A stretch of DNA of 64,000 bases, taken from the NCBI RefSeq assembly GCF_019649055.1, contig NW_026570478.1:25012-89011 (forward strand), read 5' to 3'. The notes beneath the pieces were generated by a model that saw nothing but the letters and a program-made list of their open reading frames with translations, made no database searches and was not told the origin of the DNA. This DNA is from Paramacrobiotus metropolitanus (taxonomy: Eukaryota > Tardigrada > Eutardigrada > Parachela > Macrobiotidae). Positions 63,691 through 64,000 of this stretch are shown in pieces; the first letter of the stretch is position 1; each line of letters opens with the position of its first letter. Both the position numbers and the translations under genes were made by a program.

Positions 63691-64000
63691 GGACCCCGGA
63701 TACCGAGGCTTGAAACCCCCGACCCTCGGGCTCGGAACCTCGGACCCTTCGAACCCCGGCGATCATCCTCTCCGAGTTACCCAATAGGTGACAGGAGACG
63801 AATTTAGGATTTTCAGCCGAGCGGAACATCACCGTATCCATTTGCCAGCGCAGCCGAGGGTACAACCCGGACTCTAACTCGAGCACCGAGGCTGCCAATG
63901 GACTTAGTCTCAGTAACCGAGGCTGAGCCTGGACTCTGATTTTACAACCGGAGCTGACCCTCGGTCACCGAGCCTACCATCGGACTTCAAAACAGAAGCC
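63691..64000 (+). other. Element C non-coding sequence after an internal deletion
   Basis: GAGGCTTGAAACC, CCCTCGGGCTCGG and a CCCAATAGGT (63778) mark this as element C sequence, similar in style to its leader or gag spacers. No ORF is supported. It continues past the window edge. Confidence 0.55.

Overview
The window looks like a repeat-rich, probably heterochromatic stretch of an invertebrate animal genome. It contains mobile elements nested inside one another. I see no convincing host gene, rRNA or tRNA. The evidence for a eukaryote is the set of Ty3/gypsy LTR retrotransposons, hAT-like and TA-target MITEs, TATA, CCAAT and CRE promoters, AATAAA signals and splice-site consensus. Nothing in the sequence lets me name the species.

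Layout, left to right. At 1-1640 lies the integrase end of a minus-strand Ty3/gypsy copy. An unidentified minus-strand Gln-rich ORF (element D, 2157-3957) is split by a 407 bp hAT-like MITE. A 1.7 kb hAT-like element at 4120-5806 carries its own nested TA-flanked MITE. An old minus-strand gypsy copy (element H) has pol at 5830-8830 and gag at 33438-35301. Between its two halves sits a 24.6 kb plus-strand giant retroelement (element A, about 8837-33437). A solo or truncated LTR, a short gypsy gag copy (element E, 37-39 kb), tandem repeats and an AT-rich stretch follow up to about 44.8 kb. Element B (44.85-48.37 kb, LTR, leader and partial gag) and element C (about 51.9-64 kb, LTR, leader, gag, protease and RT) are related to element A. 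Between B and C are a foldback repeat, a 9 bp-unit minisatellite inside a 280 bp direct repeat, and small hairpins.

Elements A, B and C share one plan: LTR with AATAAA, leader, an internal CRE/CCAAT/TATA block, a gag with disordered and coiled-coil N-terminal parts, a capsid-like domain, a Gly-rich zinc-knuckle tail, and a protease separated from RT by an unusually long linker. Element A also carries two long accessory genes after pol. One has domains resembling linker-histone winged helices, the other an Arg-Ser domain. All copies are decayed by stops and frameshifts.

The most unusual signal is that each giant family is saturated with its own short word. Element A carries AAAGGTCA more than 50 times, plus about 30 TGACCTTT, in coding sequence in all three frames and in non-coding leaders. 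The word nearly stops at the element's edges. Element B uses CCGACC/GGTCGG, and element C uses CCTCGG together with CCCAAYAGGT. Element A also looks circularly permuted: its single LTR-like region is internal, and both ends cut the same accessory gene.
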